Below the pieces are notes generated by a model. That model worked only from the letters and a program-made list of their open reading frames with translations. It was not told the DNA's origin and made no database searches. Source: Pseudorasbora parva (Eukaryota; Chordata; Actinopteri; Cypriniformes; Gobionidae). From it: a DNA stretch of 64,000 nt. Below are positions 23,200 to 36,222 of the stretch, piece after piece. The stretch is from NCBI RefSeq assembly GCF_024679245.1, contig NC_090174.1, positions 44,498,188-44,562,187 of the forward strand, read 5' to 3'. The translations under genes and the position numbers were made by a program. Numbering within the stretch: position 1 is the stretch's first letter; the number at the start of each line of letters is the position of its first letter.

Positions 23200-25990
23200 G
23201 TCAAACTCTCCTTTTTCTCCTTGTTATTAAACCGTTGGCAAGTTTGATTGTTCTTTGCAGGTTCCAGTTGTTAAAAATTCTCTGGGGTAGCCAAGTCTAA
23301 TGATTGTACATTGGAATCTATACAAATTAAACATTTATTTACAGTCTTGTTTTAACCCACTCCCTTTTTTATTATCAGGGTTTCTACCCAATTTAAAGAA
23401 CATTAAAAGAAGTTCATGTCAAAGATGTATATTTTTTAGAAAACATGAACATTTCTTCATGAATCTCATTGCCATTCTTTCTCTTTTTTTGGAAAAATAT
23501 ATTTTATTACACAAAAATTGCGCTTATGTTTTACCCAACTAATAGTTGTACGTAAAATTCAATTGTAAGAAAAAAGCCAGTCAGCTGCGAGATACTGTAA
23601 TGCCAATGTTCAACACTGGAGGGAGGCTCCCCACAGCAGATCTGAAACTTTAGTAGGCATCAACAAACAAATATGGTAGCAGTATCCAAAGACAGAGAAA
23701 TCGTAACCTATAAATCAGGTGGGTTTTAAAGTGTACGGTTTAGTAGAAAATTCAATCATCTGAAGCTGAGGTTCTAACCGTAAACATCACATTTGAAGTA
23801 AATACTGTTTACGTTCGGTCAGCGTCAGAATTTTTTTCCAATGTTGCTTCTCAACAAATGTAGCAAATGCATGTGTGTAATGGCATTTTAAGTTGTTATT
23901 AGGAATTGTACTGCTTTTCAAATCAGCCACAAACTTTTAAATGAATCTCTTTTCCTCTCTCCTCTTCATCTCCATCGCTATTTGGTGGCACCTTACCATC
24001 CCCAACGGCCGTGCTGCAGTTTCTCGCACAGCGTAGGTGGCCTTCTCTGCCTCCCCAACCCCCCTTCCGTGGTCATAGTGTTTGTGGGGCATGGTGATTT
24101 TGCAAGTGGGAGGCTCGTAAAGGCCTGGCTGGACTACCGGGCAGTGTGATGGATGGAGGGAAGGCCGCAGACTCCATTTACATGAGAACAGAAGCCGGAG
24201 AGCGGCTGAATAGAGGGGCTTTCAATCTGCTTGTCATTGAAAAAGCTTAAGAACTTTCTCCAGCGACTAACCAACCCCCCTACTCCTCTGCTCTCTCTCT
24301 CCCTCTTACTTTCTTCTTTCTTCTCGACCCCCTTTCCCCCCCCTTGCTGTCTCTCTTGCTTTTCTTCCACCACCGTCCTCCTCCCCTCCCTCTGTCCATC
24401 GCTCTTTCTTTTCTCTCAAACCCCCCCTCCTCCTTCCCCACTTCATTTTTTCCTCTCTCTTTTATCTCAGACCATCCAATCTGTCATTCTGGATCTCTGC
24501 GTCTCTCGCATGTATGATGTTTGGCTTCTTTCAGGCTTTCTCTGGACTCTCCAGCTCTCTCCCGAGGCCCCCACTTAAATTTTGATTTGATTGTCGACAC
24601 AACACCAGGAGACATCAATGTGTTTCCTCTCTTTATTCTCCTGCTCTTGCTTATAATGAGACTGATCCCATACATGAGAATGACTCATGCACAATAGCTC
24701 TGGCACACTCCATATTCAGCCTCCACATAAAGTAAGGTTAATTGTATAATAAGTGTGTGACAATGACCTGCGACAATGGCTCGAGTCAATATTGACGCCG
24801 TACAGTGGGGTTTTGCAGTGTCAGGCCGTGAGCCAGTAGAAAACGGCAGCTCACGTTACGCATATGAGATTTTTTTTTACATTTCTGCTTTGGTTTGTGG
24901 TAATACCACCTGTTGCTCTTCTATGGAATTTCATCATGTCAAAATGGGCCATAGGTTTCAGTCATTCAAAATGACACGAAGCCAGAGAAAACATACTAAT
25001 CCAATAGGAGATTCTGGTTTTACAACTCACTGTCTAACACAAAGACAATGCATGGCTGCTGCTGGTTGACATCGTTTCTTTTAAAATTGTTTCTACAATG
25101 GCACTTACTGACATAAACAGATCAAATCTAACAAATTAATTTCTCAAACTTGTATTTTACATTCAGGCTCCTTTAGCAGAATCACTTTCAGTTCCCGTTG
25201 TGTGTCAATGATTAAATGAGAGAAACTCAAACAAAAGAGAGACGAGAATGGAGTACAGAAACTCCTCATCCTGTCCTTGGAATGCTAAGGATCAGATGAG
25301 TTTGTTCACTGATGAAAATGTAATGCTGACTATTGCTTTAAAAGTAAACTAGTAACTAAGTTAAAATGACCCTAATGAAGTCATTTTTATAACAGCTTTT
25401 TGGTAGGCCTTATAGGAACCATTCAGATGATGTGTTAGTACAAGCTAAACTCAGAGGGGGGGAGTTCATTGTCACACTTCTTACTGATGGTCAGTCGTAG
25501 TCGTGGTGTTTGGGGATGCAGGGCTCACAATAGAAGTGTGAAGTGATGCCTATAGAAACTAATGTGTATGGATGGCTGGGTGATAAGGAGTAACTACTCA
25601 CACCTGCGGTCATTAGAGAAGACGACTCACTGGGATAGAAGACATCAGAGTTCATGCAAGCATGCAAGATGGCTAAAGGAGAAAGGAAAAAAATAGTTGT
25701 AAAGTTTTTCAACAATAAAATAAAAATTACTATTTATTTTAAGTTGTTTCTGTATACTGTTAAAAATAATAGTTTCAAAAGGGATGACATAGAAGAACTA
25801 TTTTTGCCCCCACACCAACAAAAGTGCAAAAATCTTTTAAAGAAATCTCTATAAGTATAATTGTAAATATTATCGCTAAAGATTTTCTTAACACATCAAC
25901 AGAAATACTTGATATTTTATTTTCATCTCCTTTAAGACACCAGAACTGCATTTAAAACAATAAATGCTTGCTGTTTTAGCAAATATGTAC
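23200..25990. other. eif4a1-sox19a intergenic, no gene seen
   Basis: No coding pattern recognised. The one clear feature is a C/T-rich low-complexity block at about 24270-24470 on the plus strand, whose open frames are composition artefacts. Confidence 0.6.
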
Positions 25991-25991
25991 A

Positions 25992-27199
25992 TACACTATA
26001 TTGCCAAAAGATTTGGAACGCCTGTCTTTACATGCACAAGCACTTTAATGGCATCCCGTTCTTAATCCGTAGGGTTTAATTTTGAGTTGGCCCACCCTTT
26101 GCAGCTATAACAGCTTCAAGTCTTCTGGGAAGGCTTTCCACAAGGTTTATGAGTGTTTATTGGAATTTTTGACCATTCTTCTAAAAGCACATTATTTTGT
26201 GAAATCAGGCACTGATGTTGGACGAGAAGGCCTGGCTCGCAGTCTCTGCTCTAATTCATCCCAAAGCTGTTCTATCAGGTTGAAGTCAGGACTCAACCGA
26301 GTTTAGGTCAGTCAAGTTTCTCCACACCTAACTCACTCATCCATGTTTTTATGGACCTTGCTTTGTGCACTGATAAACAGTCATGTTGGAACAGGAAGGG
26401 GCCATCCCTAAACTGCTCCCTAAAGTTGGGAGCATAAAATTGTCAGAAATGTCTTGGTATGCAGAAGCATTAAGAGTTTCTTTCACTGGAAGTAAGCGGC
26501 CAAACCTAACCCCTGAAAAATAACCCCCACACCATAATCTCCCCTCCACTAAACTTTACACTTGGCACAATGCAGTCAGGCAAGTAGGGTTCTCCTGGCA
26601 ACCGCCAAACCCAGACTCATCCATGCTATTGCCAGACAGAGAAATGTGATTCATCACTTCGTCACTCTAGAGTCCAGTGGTGGCGTGCTTTACACCACTG
26701 CATCCCACGCTTTGCATTACATTTGGTGATGTAAGGATTGGATGCAGCTGCTCGGCCCTGGACACCCATTCCATGAAGCTCTCTACGAACTGTTATTGAG
26801 CTAATCTAAAAGCCACACAAAGTTTGGAGGTCTGTAGCTACTGACTCTGCAGAAAAGTTGGCGACTTTTGCGCACTGTGCTCCTCAATGACCCCGCTATG
26901 TGATTTTACGTGGTTTACCACTTCGAAGTTGAGTTGCTGTTGTTCCCAATTGCTTCCACTTTGTTACAAAAAACTAACAATTGACTGAGATATTTAGTAG
27001 TGAGGAAATTTCACGAATGAACTTATTGCACAGGTGGCAATCCATCACGGTACCACACTTCAATTTGTTGAGCTCCTGAGAGCGACCCATTCTTTCACAA
27101 ATGTTTGTAGAAGCAGTCTTTATGGTGCTTCATTTTATACACCTTTTGCCATGCAAGTGATTGGAACACCTGAATTCAATGATTTGGCAAAATAGTGTA
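25992..27199 (-). mobile_element. Degenerate Tc1/mariner transposon
   Basis: The ends are inverted repeats, TACACTATATTGCCAAA on the left and TTTGGCAAAATAGTGTA on the right, with one mismatch. The minus strand carries a ruined Tc1-type transposase: it begins MGRSQELNKF near 27090, with later pieces [20 protein letters not shown] (26532-26463) and IEQLWDELEQRLRARPSRPT near 26260. Many stops and frameshifts; inactive. It lies between eif4a1 and sox19a. Confidence 0.85.
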
Positions 27200-27233
27200 T
27201 ATACAAGCCTACATATATCTAGTCAGAGATATG

Positions 27234-27303
<70 letters not shown>
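27234..27303. repeat. (TA)n-(CA)n microsatellite
   Basis: About 60 bases of TA followed by five CA units, just outside the right end of the Tc1 element. Confidence 0.95.
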
Positions 27304-27304
<1 letters not shown>

Positions 27305-27410
27305 GAATAAGCTATTTGTAGTGTTGTGACCTTGAATACAAAGCTAGTATTGGTTAAAACTATAAAACTGTAAGTCCCATACTTTTAATTTAATATATAG
27401 AGAGAGAGCC

Positions 27411-27556
<146 letters not shown>

Positions 27557-27841
27557 ATTAAAAATAGAAAAGGCAACCATTTTGTACAACGCCCAAATAA
27601 AAAATTACTGTCCACAAACTGTGGATATAAATAGTACATTTAACTGAAAGAAGTTCAACTTCTATTAATGAACCAAATATTCTAATTATTTTGTGGTGAA
27701 ATTATTATAAGATGGCTACAACGTGTTATTTTTTAAAGTCCGTTTAAAGACTTGCAGGTGAAGACAGAAACTCTTCTCCCCAAAACTGAATCCTCCTCCT
27801 GCTCTTGGCCTCTCTACATTCACCGCACCCCTTCTATAGTG

Positions 27842-27849
27842 ATGCTAAT
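27842..27849 (+). promoter_or_regulatory. Octamer-like POU site upstream of sox19a
   Basis: ATGCTAAT, a close variant of the ATGCAAAT octamer, about 345 bases before the sox19a ATG and close to the likely promoter. Early SoxB genes are known to be controlled with Pou5f3 in fish embryos; binding here is inference. Confidence 0.35.
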
Positions 27850-28188
27850 GTGGAGAGAAAGAAAGCAGCTGGAGGCGGACAGTGATGAAATTCTATTATC
27901 ACTCAAGCACTGAAAGAGTCGCAGGCAGGACGCACAGTGAGTTCAGCTCGGACCTGTTTCACTTTTAAGACAAACTAACGTCACTTCAGAACTTGTTGAT
28001 TGTCTTTAGCCGGTTACAAACACTTCTGGCTATAGTTACAGTCAGTTCGCTTTCGTCTTTTGGACTCCCTTTTTTAGCGCGTGAACTTGTATAGCTTCGC
28101 GGACACTGAAAGTCAGTGGATTTGATTTCAAGTCTTTTAGCTGTTTACGGTGATACTTACGTATCACCACTAAACTCTGTGGTCAGTC

Positions 28189-29198
28189 ATGTACAGCATG
28201 CTGGAACACGACATGAAGTCCGCCGTGCCACAGACGCACCAGAGCGCGCAGGGAATGACCCAGCTGAACGGTGGAGTGTCTCACGGAACTGGCAAACCGA
28301 ATGTCAACAACCAACAACAACAACAGGGTAGCGATCCTATGGACAAAGTTAAGAGGCCAATGAACGCGTTTATGGTCTGGTCTCGGGGTCAGAGGCGCAA
28401 AATGGCACAGGAGAACCCCAAAATGCACAACTCTGAGATCAGCAAGCGCCTGGGCGCCGAGTGGAAGCTGCTGACGGACGCGGAGAAACGGCCGTTTATC
28501 GACGAGGCCAAGCGGCTTCGCGCACTGCACATGAAGGAATACCCAGATTATAAATACAAACCCCGCCGTAAGACAAAACCCGTGCTGAAGAAGGACAACC
28601 CGGCTGCTAAGTATCCCCTGTCAGCCGGGAACTTGCTAGCGGCAGCCGCGGCTCAGGGGTCAGGTGGAAGCCCGCGGATGGACAGCTACGGCTGGGGTCA
28701 CACAGGTGGCTATGCTGGCATGCAGACGGATGCTTTGGGCTACAGTCAGCAGCTGCACCGCTATGATCTGTCCGCCCTGCAGTATCCATCCGCCATGGCC
28801 ACAGCACAGACTTACATGAATGGTGCCAACTCATACTCGTAAGTTTATCATTATACCTACAAGTCGGTTTTTTTGTGTGCACTACAATAACATGCTCCCT
28901 AAATAAAACATTTCTATAGGTTTTAAAACTTTTTCTTTTATTTCTCTCCAGCCCCATGTCCTACAGCAGCACTCCACAGCAGCCCAGCCCGGTCATGTCC
29001 ATGGTGAAACCGGACCAGGTGTCTCACTCTCCCACCGGAGCCCACAGCCATCAGCGGGGCCCTTTACAAGGAGACCTGAGGGACATGATTAGCATGTATA
29101 TCCCTGGTGGAGACACCACAGACAATGGAGCACAGAGAGGCTATTCCAACATCCAACAGCATTACCTCACCGGTACAGCACCTCTCACTCACATCTGA
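28189..29198 (+). CDS. sox19a: SoxB1-type HMG transcription factor Sox19a
   Basis: Two coding exons, 28189..28838 and 28952..29198, separated by a 113-bp intron (donor GTAAGT, acceptor CTCCAG). Together 298 aa. The N-terminus is [10 protein letters not shown], followed by a Gln run. The HMG box spans residues about 53-131 ([20 protein letters not shown] ... [12 protein letters not shown]), the SoxB1 type that bends DNA at CATTGT-like sites. The C-terminal part is rich in Ser, Gln, Tyr and Met, as in SoxB1 activation domains, and ends GTAPLTHI. Sox19 acts in the early embryo and neural ectoderm and is the fish counterpart of mammalian SOX15. Most SoxB1 genes lack introns; SOX15 has one, so the split supports this identity. 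sox19a rather than sox19b is judged from the remembered N-terminus. Confidence 0.92.
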
Positions 29199-30224
29199 TC
29201 AGGAAACTGTCATTGCCTTCCTGTTTCAGGTCTGCAAGGAGGGCCGCCAGTGTCGGTTGTAGATGCGTGAACATTAACTTGATATGTAAAAAAGGATGAG
29301 GGTGTGCGGACACATGGTCGAACTGGATATCTCAAGGCAGCTGGACTTCTGGCCTTGTTGAAGTGCCTCAGAATATTGTGTGAAATGTGTGTCGCCCTTT
29401 TCTATCGCGTTTTTTTAATTTTATAAAGGTCCATGTCTGTTTTCTGCATACCGTTCGATGATTATGTCATTGAGGCCTGGTGCACTGTTGTTGGAATTGC
29501 TTATAGTAGTAACACGGCACATTTTTTCCTGTAATCAACAGGCCGTTGTTTCTAATTAACCAGTTGATGTTGACTGGTTGATATATGCTTATTATTTGCA
29601 TAGTAAACCAGCTAGTTTAATATATCACTGACTACTGACTTTAAAAAGCATGGCTGTAATTGCTAAATAGGGAAAGAAGGGAACTGAGCACACATTCCCT
29701 CAGTCGCTGCTTGTCCTGATGATCTAAACACCTCAAAATGAATCTCCTAAGTTTTACTTTTAAGCTTTCATACCATAAGACTGTAACATTGTGCTGCTCT
29801 TCATTGTTTAGGTAATGCAAAAATATGAAATGCACAACGGTTTAGACTTTTTTCTTAGTTTAGATACATTTACGCCCTGAGCTTCAACAGATTTTTGTTG
29901 CATTAAAAAGTGAAAATGAAATAGAAATCCTGCTTAGAGGGATTTGACTGTATTTTCTATTAAAAAAGAACGATTAATTCTCAACTCATTTGAGAAATAG
30001 ACCTTTGTGAATAGAAGTGTTGTGTGTATAAAAGGGAGTCAAAACGTTCTGAATAATGTTCATTAAAAACAAAAACTTTATGAGCTTGTTAAAAGACTGT
30101 TTGACTAAGAATGTATTGGTTTAAAATTTTTTTTTTTTTTTTTACTTTTAAGCCCTTATAGTAAGGGTTAATAATCTTGTATGTGACTTGACAACCTTGA
30201 TAGAAAAACAACAAAAAAAAAATT

Positions 30225-30230
30225 AATAAA
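30225..30230 (+). terminator. Poly(A) signal of sox19a
   Basis: AATAAA about 1.03 kb after the stop codon; the 3' UTR is about 29199-30250. I looked for GCACTT (miR-430 seed match) in it and saw none. Confidence 0.7.
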
Positions 30231-31189
30231 GTATTTTATTATTTTTGTACACTTGTCTTTGTTCTCATTATTCAAATATGAAAACCGGTCTATTTGTCTT
30301 ATTATCAGTTCACAATGTGCACTGTACAACATTGCCATGCCACTCAGGTAAACTGTTTTTCAGCAGACTTTAGCATACAACATAAAAACAATACATTGAA
30401 ATAATCATTTTGATTAAATGCGTGTTGCAAAAAACATCTCGAGATATAAAACCTACAGAAATAGGCTAACTCCCCATTATTACTCCAACAGGCCCCAGAA
30501 ACAAGTGCAGAGTTGAAGCTACAAGTTGGTTAAAACATGATTAGCATTTCAACTACGTCTGTTCTTTTCCACTTCCACACATTTTACAAATTCGTTTCAA
30601 GCACGAGATTGTGACGTTCGTCAGTGCTAAACGCTGGAAAGAAAGTAAGCCTCACGTTTGTTTAATGATAACATGACAGGTGTTGCTTTACCATGGCGCC
30701 ACAACCTACACACTTTCACGCATTAGACGATAATGTGATAAGTGCAAGACAGCCCAGCCCAAACACTTCGGCTTTTATTGCGAAATTACTGAAACGAGCT
30801 TTTTCCAATGATCACTCAAAACTCATATGGATCTACTTTATAAGGCTGCCCATTTAAAAGCGACGAGACTCGTTTAATCCATCGTTAATACGATAGCTGG
30901 CTTATGGTCCCGACATTAACGCATTTAAGTCGATATGACTAATATTATAATTAGCTAAAACGCACCAAATTAAGCAAGAAAAGGGAACAATGAGTGCAGA
31001 GGACACTGATTTTGGGAGGGACAAGGTCTTAGTTTTGGCGAGTGCTGAGGGGACATCTGACCCCCGTCACCTAACCCCGAGAAGAAAGTGGACATCGATT
31101 AAAACTGATAAAAGTTAGGAGGATCAAAACACAGAGGTCGGAAGAATATCCCTCCCTTTCTCTCGTTTTTTCATACTTTCCCCGCTTTT

Positions 31190-31660
31190 TCCAGGAGAGA
31201 AAGCGAGTGGCTGTCCGGCCCGTAATTGGCCGTTTCGGAGTCTCATTGTCCTGGGCTTTTGAGCACGCAGGTGCGCGCAGTAAAAGCGCGCGGTTCTCAG
31301 CGCCTCTTATGCTCGCCTTTGTTCTCCTTTCTCTCGCTCTCCTACCGGGCAGAAAATTAGCGTTGCATTGAGTGCCTCGTCTCCCCTCTCTCAGCAGTCC
31401 CGAGCTTAACCCGCTCGCTGCTCCCCGCTATTCTCATGGTAATGGTGCAGTCAGGACCGGCTAATCGGGGGTGGAGGGGAGGGGAGGAATGGGGGGAGAT
31501 GCCAAGGAAAAGTAAGAGTTTTGAAAGGGGGATGGGAGTTAGAAACACTCACGCTCACGCACATATGACGACAAATGTAGTCCGCCGGACACCTAAATGC
31601 TATCGCAAGAAGCTGCGCAGAGAAGGAAGACGTCCACAAAGTCAATAAAACTACTACACA
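31190..31660. promoter_or_regulatory. CpG-rich segment downstream of sox19a
   Basis: Dense in CG pairs (GTGCGCGC, AAAGCGCGCGG, CGCTCGCTG) in otherwise AT-rich surroundings. Contains CATTGT and CTTTGTT (Sox-type) and TAATTG (homeodomain-type) motifs. No reading frame I could assign. Could be an unmethylated island, an enhancer, or a promoter of an unrecognised transcript. Confidence 0.35.
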
Positions 31661-32954
31661 AATACTTTTTAAAAAGCAGAATGTTTCTTAAAAATAGAAA
31701 TATTTTTGTGCTGATGACGCCACGCAGCTTTTTTTTTGTCAAAAAATAAATAATAAATAAATAATATAAAATGTACATACAAAATTAGTTACAATACACC
31801 ACGATAATAAACATGTGAATTAAAAGGAGTAGGCTACAGCTTTGTGCTCTGTAAAATTCATAAGTGGTGTAACTGAGACAGTCTAGAAGATGCTGAAAAT
31901 CCTACAAATAAATAAATAAATAACATTATTGACATTATTTCAGATGCTGCAATTTTGCTTTAAAATAGGCTATTACTAAAAAAAATTTTTTTATTTATTT
32001 TTTGCCAAATCAAGGTCAGTGTGGGATCATAGACAGTAAAAGAAAGTGTGGCATAACCAACTGCAGGAAGCCATTTTGTTGTCATGTGACAAGGAAAATA
32101 TAGAACAGAAAGTTTCCCTTTAACCTGTTCATAAAAGTCAAATGATTTAAAGCAAGATATTTCAACCCTTCTAAGAAAGTGTATGTTATGTTCAGGTAAA
32201 ATGAAGTTACTATAAGAAAACATGATGTTTTCAAATGCATTCAAATGCATGTTGTAAAAAAAAAAAATATCTTTAAAAATATGTTTGAAAAAATATGTTT
32301 GAAAAAAATTCTAAAGTGAATGATTTTGATTAAGATGTACACTCACTTATAATGCAAATATATTATTTCTTACTTTAAGCCTATCTCTTACTTGATGGTT
32401 AAACTTGCTCTTATTTTATTGGTAGGCTATATGTTTTATATTGTGACGATCCAGTACTAACATGTCATGTGTAGGGAAAGGTTGGGAGATACGTGAAGCC
32501 ATGAAGAATATCATCCAATTGTGTAAGATTTGTTTTGATATTAACATCTTATTTTCAAATTAATCAGTTGGCAAACTCCAAAACTGAGCGAGCATTGTGT
32601 GTGTGTGTTTGTGTGTGTGTGTCTCTGTGTGTGGGGGTTCATTTGAAGGGGGAGCCAGATTTTCTTGTTGAAAGCATAAAATCTCCTAGCAACAAACAGA
32701 GGCTTCCACAGGTTGTTCCCAAAGCAACAGCAATCCCCCAAACTAACCCCAAAACTCAACCCCACACCCACCAGAGAGAGAGGGGAAGGAACAGACTCCA
32801 CAATTTCAGTCGAACATTTAAATGCTCATGGACTCACTCAGACAATTTGAAAAACCTTTTTATGCACGTTTCCCATACACATTATCAATTTACTCAAAAA
32901 AGTTCACAACCTGATTTGATCTCTAACAATAATTTGAATCGTGGTTTATATACA

Positions 32955-33350
32955 CTGACAGTCAAAAGTTTGGAATAATTACGTTTTTGAAAGAAGTCTC
33001 TTAAGCTCACCAAGGCTGCATTTAAAAATAAATAAAAATACAGACAGTAATATTGTGAATTATTACAATATTAAATAGCTGTTTATATTGACATTTTAAC
33101 AGCCATTATTAATTCAGTGTTACATGAGCCTTCGGAATCATTCTAATATGCTGATTTGGCCTTCAAGAAACATTTCTTATTATTATCAGTTAAAAACAGT
33201 TGTGCTGCTTAATTTTTACGAGGAAACTGTGATACATTACAAAATTGTTTGTACAATTTTCAGTAGAAATCAATAGTTCCACTAAACAAGGGTGTATTAA
33301 ATTGTGAATGTACTGTAATAAAATATTTCTATGTCAAATTGTGTTTTCTA
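32955..33350. repeat. Dispersed cyprinid repeat, left part
   Basis: Reads GACAGTCAAAAGTTTGGAAT, GAAAGAAGTCTCTTAAGCTC and CACCAAGGCTGCATTT, then CATTCTAATATGCTGATTTG and CAAGAAACATTTCTTATTAT. The same left part is at 53805-54000; the right part is at 7916-8085. Confidence 0.65.
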
Positions 33351-34578
33351 ATGACCAAAATATCCTGAAAAAATGTATTACAATTTCCACAAAAATATGT
33401 TTTCAACATTGATGATAATAAAAAGAAATCATTTTAAAATGTAACAATATTAATTGAAATGTAATAATATTTCACAATGTTACATTTTACATTATCAAAT
33501 AAATTCAGTCTTGGTTTGCATAAGAGATTTTAAACATAAAAAAATATTATTATATATAACTCTTTCATTTCTGATAAATCATGAATACAACCATCCTGCA
33601 GACACACATACAGTAATTGAGAAAACTAACAAAATTATTATTATTATTTACTGATTTAAGGTCAGTTTTCTCTGAATCTGAGCAATGTTCTCGCAGTCTA
33701 AAAGACTTTCAATTATACCTCAGTTTCCACAGAATGTGTTTTTCCTTTGGCAGAATACTAAGTTATGTATTAAGCATGATAAAGTATTTAGCCAGACAGT
33801 GAGGGTCTAAGTTTGGCTATATATGCGTGTTTTGTGGCTCGATGGGACACGGTTGCTATGCTCCAGTTCAGAGCTACAACAACGAGCAGGACCAACTGCA
33901 TACTTATGCATTGCTGTCTGCTTGAATGCCATCTAGAACATTATTATGGTTGACTTGCACGCACAAAAAAAAAGTGAAAGAGAAGTAAAGCAGGTTTGTC
34001 TGTGCAGAAGCCAGATTGAAGGTGTGGTACTTGTTAGTCAAAGAGTGATATAACAAACATTTGTGCAAAAAAAAAAAAAAACATCCAATGACTGACGACA
34101 AACTAATGCGCAGAATATCGTCACAATTGCTTAACTAACGTCATAAAGCACACCTAGTGTTAGTGAGTCACCAGAAACATGTCAATTATTCTAACTTTGC
34201 TCTTAAGCATCAATCATCTCGGTTATAATCAGACGTAAGTGCTGATCTATTATCAGCTCGCCTTTTTCCATATATTGACATTTATAGAACTACACTAATC
34301 TTAAAATAGATCAATACCAACAAAAATATACACTTTATACCGGTCAAAAGCTTGGACAAACCTTCCCGTCAAAGAGAATGGGAAAGTGTCTCCAAACATT
34401 TGACTGCAAGTGTGTGGCATATTGTTTCTTCTATTCAGTAAATTTGAATTGATCTTGATCTTAATAGGCAGATATCATCATTCGAGACGGCTGATATATT
34501 GGTGAAATATAAAATATTTTGAAATTGATCAGTATTAGTTGATATTGTATATTTATTTGTACATGCACTTTTACATCA

Positions 34579-34800
34579 AAGGCCAGTTTACACCAAAAAC
34601 GATAAGTATATTAGCGTCCACACCAGAGGACGGTATTGTTCGGTTTATTCTAAGCACGTGCTTGCCTGCCATTTCTCGATATCGTTTCTCTGTGTCATTA
34701 TCGTTATAGCTTAGGCGTGAACTCTGCTATTCATTAACATTGAGAATGATTTTTTAGCACTATATCTTTATCGTTATTTTCCTTGGTGTGAACGGGCCTT
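34579..34800. mobile_element. MITE with AAGGCC inverted ends
   Basis: The left end AAGGCCAGTTTACACCAA and the right end TTGGTGTGAACGGGCCTT are inverted repeats; inner ATCGTTAT motifs are also mirrored. 222 bp, no coding content. No clean target duplication seen. Confidence 0.75.
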
Positions 34801-35117
34801 AACACTGTTAAATGTAACATTTACCCAAACTTCAAAATGAATTCCTATTTTTCCAACTATATACAGGTCCTTCTAAAAAAAATAGCATATGTGATAAAAG
34901 TTCATTATTTTCCTTCATTAATGTAATTATCAAAATTAAACTTTCATATATTTTAGATTCTTTTAGATGATTTTGGCATACAGCTCATGAAAACCCAAAA
35001 TTCCTATCTCAAAAAATTAGCATATCATGAAAAGGTTCTCTAAACGAGCTATTAACCTAATCATCTGAATCAACTAATTAACTCTAAACACCTGCAAAAG
35101 ATTCCTGAGGCTTTTAA

Positions 35118-36182
35118 GGGTGCGTTCACACTTGTCATGTTTGGTTCGATTAAAACGAACCCTGGTGCGGTTGCTCGGTTAGTGCGGTTCATTTGAACAT
35201 ATGTGAACGCTGCCATCCGAACCCTGGTGCGCACCAAACAAGCGGACCGAGACCGCTAAAAAGATGGGTCTCGGTCCGCTTCCAAACGAACTCTGGTGCG
35301 GTTCGATTGATATATGAACGCAACACGGACCAAAGACATGTAAACGGACCAAAAACCGGACGTATAATGTCACAAGAGGCCACGCATAATGCAGCTGATT
35401 TGACGACGCGGAAAGATCGGTGTACGTTATCCAAAATGAGTAACTTTAACGTTAGAGGGCAAACGTAGAGCAACGAGGAAGAGCCTCATCAATATTTGGT
35501 CTGACGAGCATGTTTCGAAAATGCTAGAAAAAACATACAAAAAGCATACCTGGCTCTTCTCATCAAAGTTCCTGTGTTGCCCATTATTAGCAGGTACAGA
35601 CGACAGAACGGCCGTCTCTTTTCTGCACAACGGAGGAAATCCTGCTTCTGTTTTGAATGTTTTGAACATTTTATGAGCTCTTCATGAGTTCTCAGCGGGT
35701 AAAAATAATGCCACATGTACACACATAAAATGATCGCGTTTAATCCAGCACACAGCGTGGTTTTGAACATTTCATGAGCTCTTCATGAGTTCTCTGGTAA
35801 AAAATAATGCCATATGTGTTACACGCATAAAATGATCGCGTTTAATCCAGCACACAGCGTTGTTTTGAATGTTGTGAACATTTCATGAGCTCTTCATGAG
35901 TTCTCTGGTAAAAAATAATGCCATATGTACACGCATAAAATGCCCGCGCGTGTAATCCGCACACAGCATTGTTTTGCATGTTCGGTAAACGAGCTCCTAC
36001 GTCATATAAGCCGACCAATCAGGTTGTGAGCGTCTCCCTGTGCCTTTGGTTCGGTAACTTTAGGTTCGCTGTTAAAAATGCCCGTGTGAACGCTAAGCGG
36101 ACCAGGACTATTATGTTTGTTTTTGTTTTTTGGTCCGGACCAAACTAACCAAACGAACCGAACTACAAGTGTGAACGCACTC
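35118..36182. mobile_element. PIF/Harbinger-like non-autonomous element nested in Tc1
   Basis: The ends GGGTGCGTTCACACTTGT and ACAAGTGTGAACGCACTC are inverted repeats. A TAA duplication flanks it (35115-35117 and 36183-36185), and excising the element with one TAA restores the Tc1 sequence. A 3-bp TAA/TTA duplication is typical of PIF/Harbinger. Inside are a perfect 15-bp hairpin (AAGCGGACCGAGACC at 35240-35254 with its mirror at 35267-35281) and three tandem units of about 105 bp (35655-35990). No transposase. Confidence 0.85.
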
Positions 36183-36222
36183 TAAAAACTCCCAGCCTGG
36201 TTCATTACTCAAAACCTCAATC

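Noticed and set aside
24231..24578. 115-residue Leu/Ser/Pro-rich frame
   Set aside because: Caused by a C/T-rich low-complexity tract.
28183..28957. Two minus-strand frames over sox19a exon 1
   Set aside because: They mirror the GC-rich HMG-box exon; no start context, splice or family support.
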